From Citrobacter amalonaticus Y19 (lineage in GTDB: Bacteria; Pseudomonadota; Gammaproteobacteria; Enterobacterales; Enterobacteriaceae): a stretch of 64,000 bases of DNA. Of this stretch, positions 7,361-15,330 are shown piece after piece. The notes below the pieces were generated by a model. That model did no database searches and was not told the origin of the DNA. It worked only from the letters and a program-made list of their open reading frames with translations. A program made the position numbers and the translations under genes. The number at the start of each line of letters is the position of its first letter. Positions within the stretch are counted from its first letter, which is position 1. The stretch covers positions 1 to 64,000 of the forward strand of contig NZ_CP011133.1 of the NCBI RefSeq assembly GCF_000981805.1, given 5' to 3'.

Positions 7361-7815
7361 TCCTTTACCGTTTGACCAAGACTCGTTATCTGATGACTGC
7401 GTGGTCTGGTCTGGGTGCAAAAGAAGCGGGGGGCCGCTGGAACAGCGTTGGCACAGCAATGGTCTACCTGTCCGAAGCGGCCTCCCTTACCATGCTTGAA
7501 ACGCTGGTACACATTAACGCACCGCAGCTACTGGACGACTTTACCCTGCTGAGTCTCGATGTACCGGATGAACAGATCCAGACATTCGACATGAACCTGC
7601 TTCCTGATAACTGGGCAAGTCAGGATGCTCCTGCCGAGCTGGCGCACTACGGTGATAGCTGGGTTGAAAGCGGTTCTTCAATCGCGCTACGTATCCCCAG
7701 TGCGCTGTCTCCGGTTGAATTCAACTACCTGCTGAATCCCGCTCACCCTGAACTCTTTGAACTGATGGCTACCGTCAGGAAAATTCCGTTCCGGTTTGAT
7801 TCGCGCCTGAAATAA
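7357..7815 (+). CDS. RES-domain toxin, 152 aa
   Basis: RES toxins degrade NAD+ (ParT instead modifies PRPP synthetase). The protein shows the signature GGRWNSVGTAMVYLSEAASL from residue 25, with Arg27, Tyr37 and Glu48 as the expected NAD-site residues, and a Ser-rich segment later. The length is typical for the family. The start is a GTG at 7357 within a GTGA overlap with the antitoxin stop, so the two are translationally coupled. It is one of two toxin-antitoxin pairs in the window and probably serves plasmid maintenance. Confidence 0.9.
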   Translation: MILYRLTKTRYLMTAWSGLGAKEAGGRWNSVGTAMVYLSEAASLTMLETLVHINAPQLLDDFTLLSLDVPDEQIQTFDMNLLPDNWASQDAPAELAHYGDSWVESGSSIALRIPSALSPVEFNYLLNPAHPELFELMATVRKIPFRFDSRLK

Positions 7816-7857
7816 CACCATGCAATTCCCCCACAGTAACGAACTGAGGTGTGTCTG

Positions 7858-8088
7858 ATGGTAAAGAAAGCGAAAGCCTATAAAGCTGTTATCTCTGCAA
7901 TTGCCTTGTTTGTCTTTGTATACTGGGGACTTGATCCCGATACAATTTGTAAAACGGTCGGTGATACCTCTCAAGCCTGCGGTTATTCAGGCAAGAATGA
8001 CGCGGTGAGTATGGTTGGTTTCATCTTTGCAGTGATGCTGACGGTGATGGCGGGCGCGATGCTTTTGGCGTGGGTCAGGAAAGATTAA
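7858..8088 (+). CDS. Small membrane protein, 76 aa
   Basis: Two membrane segments (AVISAIALFVFVYWGL and VGFIFAVMLTVMAGAMLLAWV) separated by a loop with two Cys (TICKTVGDTSQACGY). GAGG precedes the ATG at 7858. It lies 42 bp downstream of the RES toxin on the same strand, so it may be co-transcribed. The loop cysteines could form a periplasmic disulfide. No family recognised. Confidence 0.7.
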   Translation: MVKKAKAYKAVISAIALFVFVYWGLDPDTICKTVGDTSQACGYSGKNDAVSMVGFIFAVMLTVMAGAMLLAWVRKD

Positions 8089-8118
8089 TCGGTACTCTGG
8101 TAATTCCCTTCGTTACAT

Positions 8119-8148
8119 GGGGTGACGCTCTTCACTGAGCGCCACCAA
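8119..8148. terminator. Hairpin between convergent genes
   Basis: GGTGACGCTC ... GAGCGCCACC forms a stem between the plus-strand gene ending at 8088 and the minus-strand gene ending at 8156. The T-run is poor, so terminator function is moderate. Confidence 0.4.
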
Positions 8149-8155
8149 CCAGACA

Positions 8156-8422
8156 TTACAAACGGGTAGATGATTCAATCGCGGCTGGAAGGCTGCTGTT
8201 CAGCGCGTCGAACCCGCCAAATGCCCGGCCCTCTTTATTCAGCACCAGATGCATCGGCGTTTCATGGATATTACGGGCGATGTAATCGTTGATGAATGCC
8301 CGCGCCTGATCGGCATTTTTAACCTCCGCCGTTTCCGGCATGGTGTTGTGGAAACGATTAAAGACGACAGAGACATAATTCCCTTCAATTCTTACCTGGC
8401 GAGTCGATACAGTGAGTTTCAT
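8156..8422 (-). CDS. Hypothetical protein, 88 aa
   Basis: Begins MKLTVSTRQVRIEGNYVSVVFNRF at 8422, with AGGAAAA placed for this ATG rather than the one two codons earlier. A beta-rich N-terminus is followed by a helical middle (NADQARAFINDYIARNIHE) and strand (HLVLNKEG). It lies 46 bp after the 206-aa gene, probably in the same operon. Function unknown. Confidence 0.7.
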   Translation of the reverse strand: MKLTVSTRQVRIEGNYVSVVFNRFHNTMPETAEVKNADQARAFINDYIARNIHETPMHLVLNKEGRAFGGFDALNSSLPAAIESSTRL

Positions 8423-8468
8423 GGTCATTTTCCTGTAGTGAATGTGGTGAGTCGCAGTGGCCAGAGTT

Positions 8469-9089
8469 TCAGACAAGGCGATGGACGACTGGCTGAGCGG
8501 CATTAAAAATCACGTTTTCAATCAGCAGAGGGGCTGCGCCGGTTTTCGGCAGAACCGTCAGGGTATAAATAAACCCGACACGCTGGGTCAGTGTGACCTG
8601 CATATCATCGGTTTCCCAATGGGTCACGCCGGGAGCTTCTGTACGGGAACAGAACAACATACCAAGGCCAGTGATGCGGTTAATGACGTAATCGTCGGCA
8701 TCCTGTTTGCGGGTATCGCTCATCGCGTCCCATGACTCAGTGAGGCTCACTGCCAGATCGACCAGTTGGCTCACGCTGAAATCACCTTTCACGCAACGGC
8801 AGGCCACTTCAGCGCCCAGCCATTCAGCAATATCGTAGTACCAGATGCCCACCTCTTCAGAGGCCTGATAAGCAGGCTCACAGGCTAAACAGATACGTCC
8901 TGCGACGTCCAGCATCCATTCGGCGCAATCAATTTCGCCACCAGCCAGCGTTTCACAGATCATGGTCTGGATGCTGTCACACTCGAAAGTAAGGGCGATA
9001 GGATTTGCCTCTGATAATGCAGTCAGGCGAGCGACTTCCTGCTGGAAGCCCTGAAACATGAACATGGCGCAGATAGCTGGATTTAACAT
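8469..9089 (-). CDS. Hypothetical protein, 206 aa
   Basis: Acidic, mostly helical protein with several Cys. AGGGG lies six bases before the ATG at 9089. The C-terminal half is beta-like (QVTLTQRVGFIYTLTVLPK). It is the first gene behind the promoter at 9137-9166, which carries the GTAAACAAAACG leader word. No family recognised. Confidence 0.7.
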   Translation of the reverse strand: MLNPAICAMFMFQGFQQEVARLTALSEANPIALTFECDSIQTMICETLAGGEIDCAEWMLDVAGRICLACEPAYQASEEVGIWYYDIAEWLGAEVACRCVKGDFSVSQLVDLAVSLTESWDAMSDTRKQDADDYVINRITGLGMLFCSRTEAPGVTHWETDDMQVTLTQRVGFIYTLTVLPKTGAAPLLIENVIFNAAQPVVHRLV

Positions 9090-9136
9090 GGTAGACCCCT
9101 GTAGTTATGTGTGTTGTTCGTTTTGTTTACATAACC

Positions 9137-9166
9137 AGTTAACCATGCTCCCCGCAGGTGACGAAG
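9137..9166 (-). promoter_or_regulatory. CTTCGTC-family promoter with GTAAACAAAACG leader
   Basis: CTTCGTC at 9160-9166, 17 nt, TTAACT then GG as -10. The transcribed leader at about 9120-9131 reads GTAAACAAAACG, the same word seen after the promoters at 27402, 28464 and 32783. Confidence 0.65.
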
Positions 9167-9187
9167 GCTTTCGGGGCAGAAAGTGCA

Positions 9188-9216
9188 AAAAAATAACCGA
9201 CCATTAAGGCCGGTTA
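9188..9216 (-). terminator. Intrinsic terminator after the 113-aa gene
   Basis: AATAACCGG ... CGGTTATT stem followed by T7 on the minus strand. Confidence 0.75.
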
Positions 9217-9247
9217 TTATCTGGAGGATATGGGGCGGAAAACCGCG

Positions 9248-9589
9248 TTATGCCTTCACTTTCGCCATAAACAGCTGCATGGTTTCTTCAGCAAGCGGAG
9301 TGCCCACCTGCTCAAGAACATACTCTGCGACATGCGGGGTGAGAATGAAGTCGATAAACTCCGGCAGGGTCAGATTGTTCAGGCTTGGTAGCTGTCTGGA
9401 CAGCGCATTCTGATAATTTTCCACTTCTCCCAGTTTGCGCTCGGGCCAGTCCACCAGTTCAGGGTGCTTTTCCTTCAGTGCGAGACCGCGCTCCGGGAAA
9501 CTGTTACTGATGGGGTGTCTGGCGAGGGCGGGGATCAGGAGATTCGCCAGAAAATCTACTTTCTCGTAATCAAGACAGACAGAATTCAT
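9248..9589 (-). CDS. Hypothetical protein, 113 aa
   Basis: Begins MNSVCLDYEKVDFLANLLIPALARH. The ATG at 9589 is about ten bases after GAGGT; a start seven codons upstream is also possible. All-helical and acidic, without membrane segments. It is second in the operon after the 147-aa gene and is followed by a terminator. Function unknown. Confidence 0.65.
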   Translation of the reverse strand: MNSVCLDYEKVDFLANLLIPALARHPISNSFPERGLALKEKHPELVDWPERKLGEVENYQNALSRQLPSLNNLTLPEFIDFILTPHVAEYVLEQVGTPLAEETMQLFMAKVKA

Positions 9590-9708
9590 ATAGGGTTTAC
9601 CTCTTGCCACTGGCTATGATGTTCGCTTGCTATCTGGAAAACTCTACCAAAGCAGCTGGCGATATCTCATTGAAAAAGCCAGCAGAATGCGGTCATTTCC
9701 AGCAGGCA

Positions 9709-10152
9709 TTACCCCATCTGATAACTGTCATAAGATGCCCCGCAGGCTTCCACCAGCGCATCGAGATCACCGGCAAAGTCTCTGGCCCGCTTCATCAACG
9801 CACGGTGTAATTCCGCTGGTGGAATGTCATCGCTACTCTTCGCCGGGTACTCAACACTGAACGCGATGGTAAACGCATGGCTATACCACGGCCCGGCATT
9901 CTGGTTTTCAAAGCGGGCCATCAGCTGGCTTTCGGTTGTATCGGTAGCAAATGTATCGAGGTGGACGACATCGACCGGCACGTTGAGCGCTCCGGCAGTG
10001 GTTGATGCCAGTTGCCGGGCTTCATCCCCTCGCTCAGGCGGTACGCAGAGGAGGCATTTCCCGTTCAGTACCACCAGCGTCTGACCGTAGGTTGTACTGA
10101 CGATGCTCACGGTGTTAGCCGGTGGCAGGTGCGTGGTTGCAGTGTGCTGCAT
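9709..10152 (-). CDS. Hypothetical protein, 147 aa
   Basis: Begins MQHTATTHLPPANTVSIVSTTYGQTLVVL at 10152, six bases after GGAG; the ATG four codons earlier has no site. A beta-rich N-terminus with CLLCVPPERG gives way to helices at the C-terminus (HRALMKRARDFAGDLDALVEACG). It lies behind the promoter block at 10186-10215. No family recognised. Confidence 0.7.
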   Translation of the reverse strand: MQHTATTHLPPANTVSIVSTTYGQTLVVLNGKCLLCVPPERGDEARQLASTTAGALNVPVDVVHLDTFATDTTESQLMARFENQNAGPWYSHAFTIAFSVEYPAKSSDDIPPAELHRALMKRARDFAGDLDALVEACGASYDSYQMG

Positions 10153-10185
10153 GGTGTTCTCCATTAGGTCACTTACATAGCAACC

Positions 10186-10215
10186 AGCTTACCCGGCACA
10201 ATTCAGCTGACGAAA
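10186..10215 (-). promoter_or_regulatory. CTTCGTC-family promoter (TTTCGTC variant)
   Basis: TTTCGTC at 10209-10215, 17-nt spacer, TAAGCT then GG as -10, 34 nt upstream of the start at 10152. Confidence 0.5.
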
Positions 10216-10389
10216 TAAGGAAGGGCAGATGTGTATCGTTCGCAAAATACAGATATTTTTCATCATCAGCACCGGTAGTTACGGGGCAAATTGCAGGTAT
10301 CCGGTACAATGGCGATATTAAGGGCATGACATGCAGAACCGTGTGGCCCGGCAGACGGATACCGAATATCAGCAGAAGGAACCAGGACA

Positions 10390-10728
10390 ATGCAGGAAAT
10401 CGACTTTGACCATATCCAGATAAACCTGAACCCACGAGCGTGTGATGTCACGCCTATCCCGGAAGACCTGAAAAGGGAGCTGGCGTATCTGGGCGCTATC
10501 GCCGAGAGAAAGAAATTCGCGGCAAGCCTGATCGTTAATCTCTACAACCCGGATGTTTGCGGGGCAGACATGTATAAACTTACGGCCTATTGCCGTAACG
10601 AGTCATGCGATACCCTTCGCGATGGCATGATGACCCTGATACAGCTTTGTGCGTACATGGAATCACATGAGATCTATGGCGAGGCGTTTGTCAAAAAACT
10701 GATCAAACAGTGGGAATTTCGTCAGTAG
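10390..10728 (+). CDS. Hypothetical protein, 112 aa
   Basis: One of the few plus-strand genes in the accessory region. An acidic N-terminus (MQEIDFDHIQINLNP) is followed by helices with scattered Cys (CGADMYKLTAYCRNESCDTL) and a basic end (FVKKLIKQWEFRQ). AAGGAACCAGGACA precedes the ATG. A strong terminator follows at 10783-10810. Function unknown. Confidence 0.7.
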   Translation: MQEIDFDHIQINLNPRACDVTPIPEDLKRELAYLGAIAERKKFAASLIVNLYNPDVCGADMYKLTAYCRNESCDTLRDGMMTLIQLCAYMESHEIYGEAFVKKLIKQWEFRQ

Positions 10729-10782
10729 CCTGCGCCTTTGATTACGGTGATTTAGCAGGTCGCCGGTAATGAAGTTGAATGT

Positions 10783-10810
10783 GCCCGCCATATTATGGCG
10801 GGCTTTTTTA
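10783..10810 (+). terminator. Intrinsic terminator
   Basis: GCCCGCCATA/TATGGCGGGC stem followed by TTTTTTT on the plus strand, ending the gene at 10390-10728. Confidence 0.9.
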
Positions 10811-10952
10811 CACGCAATTTGTACCTTTTAAAATGCGTTTAGTGCTCTTATTTCGTGACATTATGCACCTATGGTCAAATGGCTGTTATCACTCCGTCCT
10901 GGAATGGTAAATCAGACAGCCAATGCCCCATATCAATTGCTGGAGGTGCAAT

Positions 10953-11264
10953 TTGGAATTCATTACGCCCTATACCATTAGTGCTGCGATTGCTGTTTAT
11001 TTTTTTCTTATTTTGTCGCTGTATGGCTTTAACATCGCCCAATATCTGCTGCTCTTTAGCGCAGTGTGGTTCGGTATGTGCGTTATAGTGGAAACAGTAG
11101 CAAGAAAGCTTCAACTTAGTGGGCTAGAGAACGTTATGTGGTTTGCCCCCGGTTTGTGCGGTTGTGTGCTTACGGGGGGCGTTATTTACCGTGCGGTGCA
11201 AGTGTACAAATATTTAAAAAACGAAACCCGAAAGCAACTGTCGTCTCTTAACCTCCTAAATTAA
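10953..11264 (+). CDS. Small membrane protein, 103 aa, first of a tandem pair
   Basis: TTG start at 10953, chosen because GGAGG lies six bases upstream and because the resulting N-terminus lines up with its neighbour. Three hydrophobic segments. The end LCGCVLTGGVIYRAVQVYKY is nearly identical to FCGCVLAGGVIYRAVQVYEY in the next gene, so these are a tandem duplication about 40 bp apart. The conserved GCVL..GGVIYRAVQVY is the likely functional core. Family unknown. Confidence 0.7.
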   Translation: MEFITPYTISAAIAVYFFLILSLYGFNIAQYLLLFSAVWFGMCVIVETVARKLQLSGLENVMWFAPGLCGCVLTGGVIYRAVQVYKYLKNETRKQLSSLNLLN

Positions 11265-11303
11265 CGGTCATAAACTTCATTACTGATTGCCGAAGGTATC
11301 AAT

Positions 11304-11612
11304 ATGGATCCATCCACCCTGAATTTAGCCAGCGCGTCAACGGTCATTTATCTGGTTCTTACCTTGCTGTTGTATGGCGTACATCTCGGTAAGCATATGG
11401 TAATCGTATCTTTTTTGTGTTTACTTATTATCGTTTTAGCAGGTTCGGCGGCAAAAGCACTAAATTTTGATGTATTAAGGATCCTTTCGTGGTTTCTCCT
11501 CGTCTTTTGCGGTTGTGTTCTTGCTGGTGGCGTTATTTACCGTGCGGTGCAGGTGTACGAATACTTTAAAGCACGGAAAAACAGCAAAACGAAATCAACG
11601 GTTGTCTCTTAA
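11304..11612 (+). CDS. Small membrane protein, 102 aa, second of a tandem pair
   Basis: Paralogue of the preceding gene with three membrane segments (VIYLVLTLLLYGVHLG, MVIVSFLCLLIIVLAG, ILSWFLLVFCGCVLAGGVIY) and a basic C-terminal tail (KARKNSKTKS). GAAGG precedes the ATG at 11304. Conservation is strongest in the last segment while the first segments have diverged. A terminator follows. Function unknown. Confidence 0.75.
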   Translation: MDPSTLNLASASTVIYLVLTLLLYGVHLGKHMVIVSFLCLLIIVLAGSAAKALNFDVLRILSWFLLVFCGCVLAGGVIYRAVQVYEYFKARKNSKTKSTVVS

Positions 11613-11636
11613 TCCCTCGCAATAAAACACCTTTCT

Positions 11637-11665
11637 GACAGGGCGCTAAGTGCGCCCTTTTAATT
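11637..11665 (+). terminator. Intrinsic terminator after the membrane-protein pair
   Basis: AGGGCGC-TAAGT-GCGCCCTTTTAATTTT on the plus strand. Confidence 0.8.
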
Positions 11666-11769
11666 TTAAATACCCGGTAAGGTCTTACCCGGCATTTCCT
11701 TCTCACTTTCAACTGCCAAACCATAACGGCAGAAGAAAATTGACCAGTCGAAGCAATTCGACCAGGAGT

Positions 11770-12024
11770 TCAACGTACAGGTAATGAAAGTCTTTCATTT
11801 TTATCTCGCTGCATGTGGTAGATACGCCAAATCGTTGCATCACGACTTTTGCAGGTGTGAGATTTAATTTCTTCGGGCGGGTTGTCAGGTATCACGACGT
11901 TAAGGCAGGCAAGCGCAGGAGTCACAGTTTCGGGAATTTTTTTGCTGGTGGAGTGCCCACCAGCTGCGGGCGTGGTTACTTGATGGTTTTCAGGAGGGTG
12001 AACTTTGTATCGCATCGGCTGCAT
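11770..12024 (-). CDS. Possible small protein, 84 aa
   Basis: An open frame starting MQPMRYKVHPPENHQ overlaps the end of the 108-aa zinc-ribbon gene by about 49 bp. It is rich in Pro, Lys and Thr and has no Shine-Dalgarno, so it may be expressed only by coupling or not at all. Confidence 0.3.
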   Translation of the reverse strand: MQPMRYKVHPPENHQVTTPAAGGHSTSKKIPETVTPALACLNVVIPDNPPEEIKSHTCKSRDATIWRIYHMQRDKNERLSLPVR

Positions 12025-12302
12025 CGCGCTTTCAGAGACCCGGAACGCACCTGTTTTAGTTTCCCGGCGCACTGCGTACAGGCTACGTCCTTCACACGTT
12101 GCGCCATGCGCTCATCCACAGCGAGTGTTTTGGCCGGGTTATGCTTACGCTTGGGAGCCTTCAAAAGCCCCAGCGCCCGCAACGTGGCCTTGTACTCCCG
12201 GGCTATCCACTGACCGTCGCGCTCATAGTGCAGGCCATCCCCCATCATATCGCCAAGCTTAATCAGCTGCTGATGCAGCGCATTTTCTTCTTCAGGACTC
12301 AT
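11976..12302 (-). CDS. Zinc-ribbon protein, 108 aa
   Basis: The helical N-terminal half (MSPEEENALHQQLIKLGDMMGDGLHYERDG) is followed by a basic region (KAPKRKHNPAK). The C-terminal zinc ribbon CTQCAGKLKQVRSGSLKARCSRCDTKF has two CxxC pairs. It probably binds nucleic acid. It is third in the operon from the promoter at 13115 (glutaredoxin-like, 132-aa protein, this). Confidence 0.75.
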   Translation of the reverse strand: MSPEEENALHQQLIKLGDMMGDGLHYERDGQWIAREYKATLRALGLLKAPKRKHNPAKTLAVDERMAQRVKDVACTQCAGKLKQVRSGSLKARCSRCDTKFTLLKTIK

Positions 12303-12386
12303 ATACCTTGCTCCCTTTGAACTATTCAGGCCGAAACCGGGCCGGTTGATACCCCATCTGAGGCCACCAGCGCCGTTACAGGCGAT

Positions 12387-12785
12387 TTAGCGAAGCTGAC
12401 GCTCTGCTGAGTAGAGTCGAACGAGAATCGCATCCAGCGCTCCACAGAGCGCGATCCTGAAGCTTTCGCTATGACCATCCCGCTCGCGCATCTCCAGAAG
12501 GGCATCCAGCTCGTTATCGTCAATCGGCAGTGGCCCGGAGCAGAAGGTTTTCACCATGTCAGAGGTGTCAGGGTTTATGCCTGCATGGCGCAGGATATCG
12601 GGAATTTCAGACCGGTAGATCACCGGTCGGCCTGATGGAGGTGTCCACGTTATCGGGTCTATCTTCAGTCGCGGTAAGCCAGCACCGGCGAGGGCTTTAT
12701 TCAGATCGTCTATCAGCACGACATCCGCTCCTGAAGGAGGGTGTACGCCGAGGGCCGCAGGGATTTCGACAGAGATATTGTGCAT
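12387..12785 (-). CDS. Hypothetical protein, 132 aa
   Basis: Begins MHNISVEIPAALGVHPPSGAD at 12785, with GAGGTA at good spacing; the frame is open further upstream into the glutaredoxin gene but without a site. The middle segment (LKIDPITWTPPSGRPVIYRSEIPDILRHAGINPDT) resembles a DNA-binding or recognition fold but is not identifiable. It lies 10 bp after the glutaredoxin-like gene. Confidence 0.65.
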   Translation of the reverse strand: MHNISVEIPAALGVHPPSGADVVLIDDLNKALAGAGLPRLKIDPITWTPPSGRPVIYRSEIPDILRHAGINPDTSDMVKTFCSGPLPIDDNELDALLEMRERDGHSESFRIALCGALDAILVRLYSAERQLR

Positions 12786-12795
12786 GGCGTTTACC

Positions 12796-13083
12796 TCAGT
12801 GAAGGACGTGATTAACCAGCGACGGGGGGATATCGAGTGACCCGACACTCCAGCCATTGGCAGTTGTCGCAATAAGATCAGGCCGGAACCCACCCCAACC
12901 CGTCACACGGCCCGCATCGTTGACCACCACTACCAGCGGCGCACCGGTATTTTGTGTCAGGCGAACGAGGTCAGCGTTGTCCACCAGCGGGATCTCATTC
13001 ACATCCACCCCAGCCAGAGAAAAGCGGGTAAGCGTCATACGGCATTTCGGACAATCAGGGGCAGTAAACACAGTAATTTTCAT
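12796..13083 (-). CDS. Glutaredoxin/NrdH-like thioredoxin-fold protein, 95 aa
   Basis: The N-terminus ITVFTAPDCPKCRMTLTRFSLAGV has the CPKC redox motif (residues 11-14) and strand-helix start of a glutaredoxin, followed by the family's Val-Asp..., Pro-Leu-Val pattern and GAPLVVVVND as the strand after the cis-Pro. It should reduce disulfides, for example in a ribonucleotide reductase or a neighbour product. First gene behind the promoter at 13115-13143. Confidence 0.85.
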   Translation of the reverse strand: MKITVFTAPDCPKCRMTLTRFSLAGVDVNEIPLVDNADLVRLTQNTGAPLVVVVNDAGRVTGWGGFRPDLIATTANGWSVGSLDIPPSLVNHVLH

Positions 13084-13114
13084 TGAGATAGCCTGGTGTG
13101 TTCGGGATATATTT

Positions 13115-13143
13115 ATTATCTCAGCTTTCTACGGCTGACGAAG
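13115..13143 (-). promoter_or_regulatory. CTTCGTC-family promoter
   Basis: CTTCGTC at 13137-13143, 16-nt spacer, GATAAT at 13115-13120. It drives the glutaredoxin-like operon. Confidence 0.75.
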
Positions 13144-13175
13144 TGCGGCAGGGGAAACGGCGGGCGATAGTGCGA

Positions 13176-13730
13176 TTAGCCCCCAGAACGGTGAGCGTGA
13201 GAGTTCAGCGCATTAACCCGGGCAATCAGGGCTTCGGCTCGCAAAGTATTCAGCCCCTCATGGCGTTGGGTCAGAAAAAGGGCAGGGCAGTCGGCAGGAA
13301 ACAGCCGGGCAGTATCGTCCACGAAGGTGTAATACTGTAGGCCGAACCGTTTAACGACCGCCATGCACTCGTGGTAACGCACGTGGTTATCTACCAGCCC
13401 ATCAAGATCGGGATTGAGTCCCGCAATCCGCTCGCGTATACCCGCAGGGAAATGACTCAGCACCATTTCCCGGGGTACGCCGATACGCCAGTTTGTGGAA
13501 AGGATAATTCCCGCCTGCGGGCATTGCGTTAGCACGTGATCCAGTACAGGCATAAACTCCAGCGACCCGTTTTCAGCCCGGTGGAGTACGCCATCAATGT
13601 CGAGGAAAATCCAGTGACGACCGGCATCTATTTCCAGCCAGAACTCGCCCGCAGAGCGCCGGGCCGACATCTGATCCATATCGTCCTGGCTGGTGAGCCG
13701 CGCTAACCACTTTTGCACAAATCCGAACAT
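13176..13730 (-). CDS. HAD-family phosphatase, RNA-repair-associated group, 184 aa
   Basis: HAD motif I is IFLDIDGVLHRA (Asp44 and Asp46), motif II is STNWR near residue 79, and motif IV is FVDDT near 138. Small HAD proteins with this DIDGVL and STNWR pattern match the HAD domain seen in Swiss-army-knife RNA-repair proteins, which remove or rearrange end phosphates. Third gene of the operon beginning at 14997. A role in repairing RNA cut by host nucleases is an inference. Confidence 0.75.
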   Translation of the reverse strand: MFGFVQKWLARLTSQDDMDQMSARRSAGEFWLEIDAGRHWIFLDIDGVLHRAENGSLEFMPVLDHVLTQCPQAGIILSTNWRIGVPREMVLSHFPAGIRERIAGLNPDLDGLVDNHVRYHECMAVVKRFGLQYYTFVDDTARLFPADCPALFLTQRHEGLNTLRAEALIARVNALNSHAHRSGG

Positions 13731-13752
13731 GAAAGCCTCTCATTGCCGTCGT

Positions 13753-14370
13753 TCAAATACAGAACCGGCAACCATCAAAATCATACGGATTCTGTTGCCA
13801 TGAAATACGGCCACATCCGGGACAATTCCAGCGAGTCAGCCCCATTGACTGTCGGCGATTCTGGCGTTTCAGCCAGGCAGGCATCAGCAGACCGGCCCCC
13901 TGCGTCATTTGACGGCGATTTATCAACTCAATACTGAAGGTAGGGCGCTTTGCAGTGTCGGCGATGCGGTGGGGTAACCAGACAACATCCGGGCTATCTG
14001 CCTGCGGTGAGCCAAACCGTCTTGCAAGGGAAAAATCCGTGGTTGTGCCCGTATCCGCCAGCCAGAACAGATCATTTCCGTCCCATTGGCCTTTAACGAA
14101 CCCGACATATCCGGTGGCGCTTTCAGTAAGGTCTGATTGTCCCGGCACAAGCTGATGATCGACATGAAACACAAGATGGCGGTCGACAGCATTAGCATCA
14201 ATCGGCAGGTCAAACTCCCGTCCCGTATTCCATGCACGTTGTGCTTCCTCGCGGGTGTAAACCCGTGCGTTACGCTGATCGGTGCTGTAACCCCTGCCGT
14301 GATGGCTATGAAAGGCGGTATTGCTACCAACGGTGTCACGCAGGCTGACCAGATAAAAACGGTCTTTCAT
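13753..14370 (-). CDS. Protein with C-terminal zinc ribbon, 205 aa
   Basis: Begins MKDRFYLVSLRDTVGSNTAFH at 14370 with GGAGGG close upstream. The last 30 residues (RWNCPGCGRISWQQNPYDFDGCRFCI) contain CPGC and CRFC, a zinc ribbon. The rest is soluble with many aromatic residues. Middle gene of the three-gene operon 14997-13176, beside the HAD phosphatase. Function unknown. Confidence 0.75.
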   Translation of the reverse strand: MKDRFYLVSLRDTVGSNTAFHSHHGRGYSTDQRNARVYTREEAQRAWNTGREFDLPIDANAVDRHLVFHVDHQLVPGQSDLTESATGYVGFVKGQWDGNDLFWLADTGTTTDFSLARRFGSPQADSPDVVWLPHRIADTAKRPTFSIELINRRQMTQGAGLLMPAWLKRQNRRQSMGLTRWNCPGCGRISWQQNPYDFDGCRFCI

Positions 14371-14442
14371 GAAACCCTCCAGAGGGTGCTGGTGGGAAAA
14401 ATGCCCGGTGCGGCAGGTTACCGACACCGGGCAGAGGGGGAG

Positions 14443-14997
14443 TTAGCTTTCGATTTTGCTGACGCTTACGGTGTCATCGTTGTTGCGTTTCACACCCAGC
14501 ATAGTATCGCCATCGACTTCGATAATGCCGTCAAAGTAGTCAGTCATTTCGTCATAACTGACTTCATCCAGGTCATCGAGCCAGTAGGAGGAGCCATCCG
14601 GCAGCACAAACTGACCATCTGGTGCGGCAAGGTCATACGCCAGCGGGGTAACCGTGAAGTAATATTCATTGGTGAACCAGACAGCGCCTACCACCAGCGG
14701 GTGATCAATGTGAAATTCGACAGTGTTATAGCTCTGCGCCGCAATGGCATCCAGAAGCTCAATGAAACCCGGCATTGTATCGCCATCCCAGCCATCGTCT
14801 GGTAAGGACGGCTTGAGGCTATCCCAGTCGCTCAGGCTGAAAAACACAGTACCCTCACCGTCATCGCTGATATGGGATGAAATGTACGTTGCGCTTGCTT
14901 TTGAAGCCATTGCAAACAGGAAAGACTCATCGAGCACATGTTTGATGGAGGCTTTCAAAACCTTGTCAGTGCCTGCTGCCGGGATAATCGCTAACAT
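14443..14997 (-). CDS. Hypothetical acidic protein, 184 aa
   Basis: Begins MLAIIPAAGTDKVLKASIKHVLDES at 14997, a few bases after GAGGTG. It is strongly acidic with many Asp, Tyr and Trp residues (WDSLKPSLPDDGWDGDTM, YWLDDLDEVSYDEMTDYFDG). First gene behind the promoter at 15031. Charge and composition recall DNA-mimic anti-defence proteins, but there is no sequence evidence beyond composition. Confidence 0.7.
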   Translation of the reverse strand: MLAIIPAAGTDKVLKASIKHVLDESFLFAMASKASATYISSHISDDGEGTVFFSLSDWDSLKPSLPDDGWDGDTMPGFIELLDAIAAQSYNTVEFHIDHPLVVGAVWFTNEYYFTVTPLAYDLAAPDGQFVLPDGSSYWLDDLDEVSYDEMTDYFDGIIEVDGDTMLGVKRNNDDTVSVSKIES

Positions 14998-15030
14998 AAA
15001 ACACCTCAGTTGTTGTGTTGGTCTGTAGTT

Positions 15031-15060
15031 ATTATCGAACGGCTGAGTCTGCTGACGAAG
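15031..15060 (-). promoter_or_regulatory. CTTCGTC-family promoter
   Basis: CTTCGTC at 15054-15060, 17 nt, GATAAT at 15031-15036. It drives the operon 14997-13176. Confidence 0.75.
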
Positions 15061-15151
15061 GGAAAAAGGCGACAAAATGTGGCTATTTTCTCAATAAAAT
15101 CAGAAAGATTGTGACGGCCCGAATTCAGATGAAACGGGCGCAGGCGGGGAT

Positions 15152-15307
15152 TTATTTGCTGGCGGATTCAGCTTCGTAAATAACTTCGTCGGCCCAGTCG
15201 CGATCAAATCCCGGCATCGCCGGTAATGCTGCAACGACATCGGCAGGCAGGGCATCAATATACTCTCGCATGGCTTTTGCCACTTCCAGCAGTTCATTTT
15301 GTTTCAT
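15152..15307 (-). CDS. Hypothetical protein, 51 aa
   Basis: Short helical acidic protein: MKQNELLEVAKAMREYIDA, then LPADVVAALPAMPGFDRDWADEVIYEAESASK. It starts 24 bp after ccdB and is probably co-transcribed with ccdAB. The Shine-Dalgarno is weak (GAGCG). A small third component of the ccd operon is possible. Confidence 0.65.
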   Translation of the reverse strand: MKQNELLEVAKAMREYIDALPADVVAALPAMPGFDRDWADEVIYEAESASK

Positions 15308-15330
15308 CAATTTTTCGCTCTTTATCTCTG

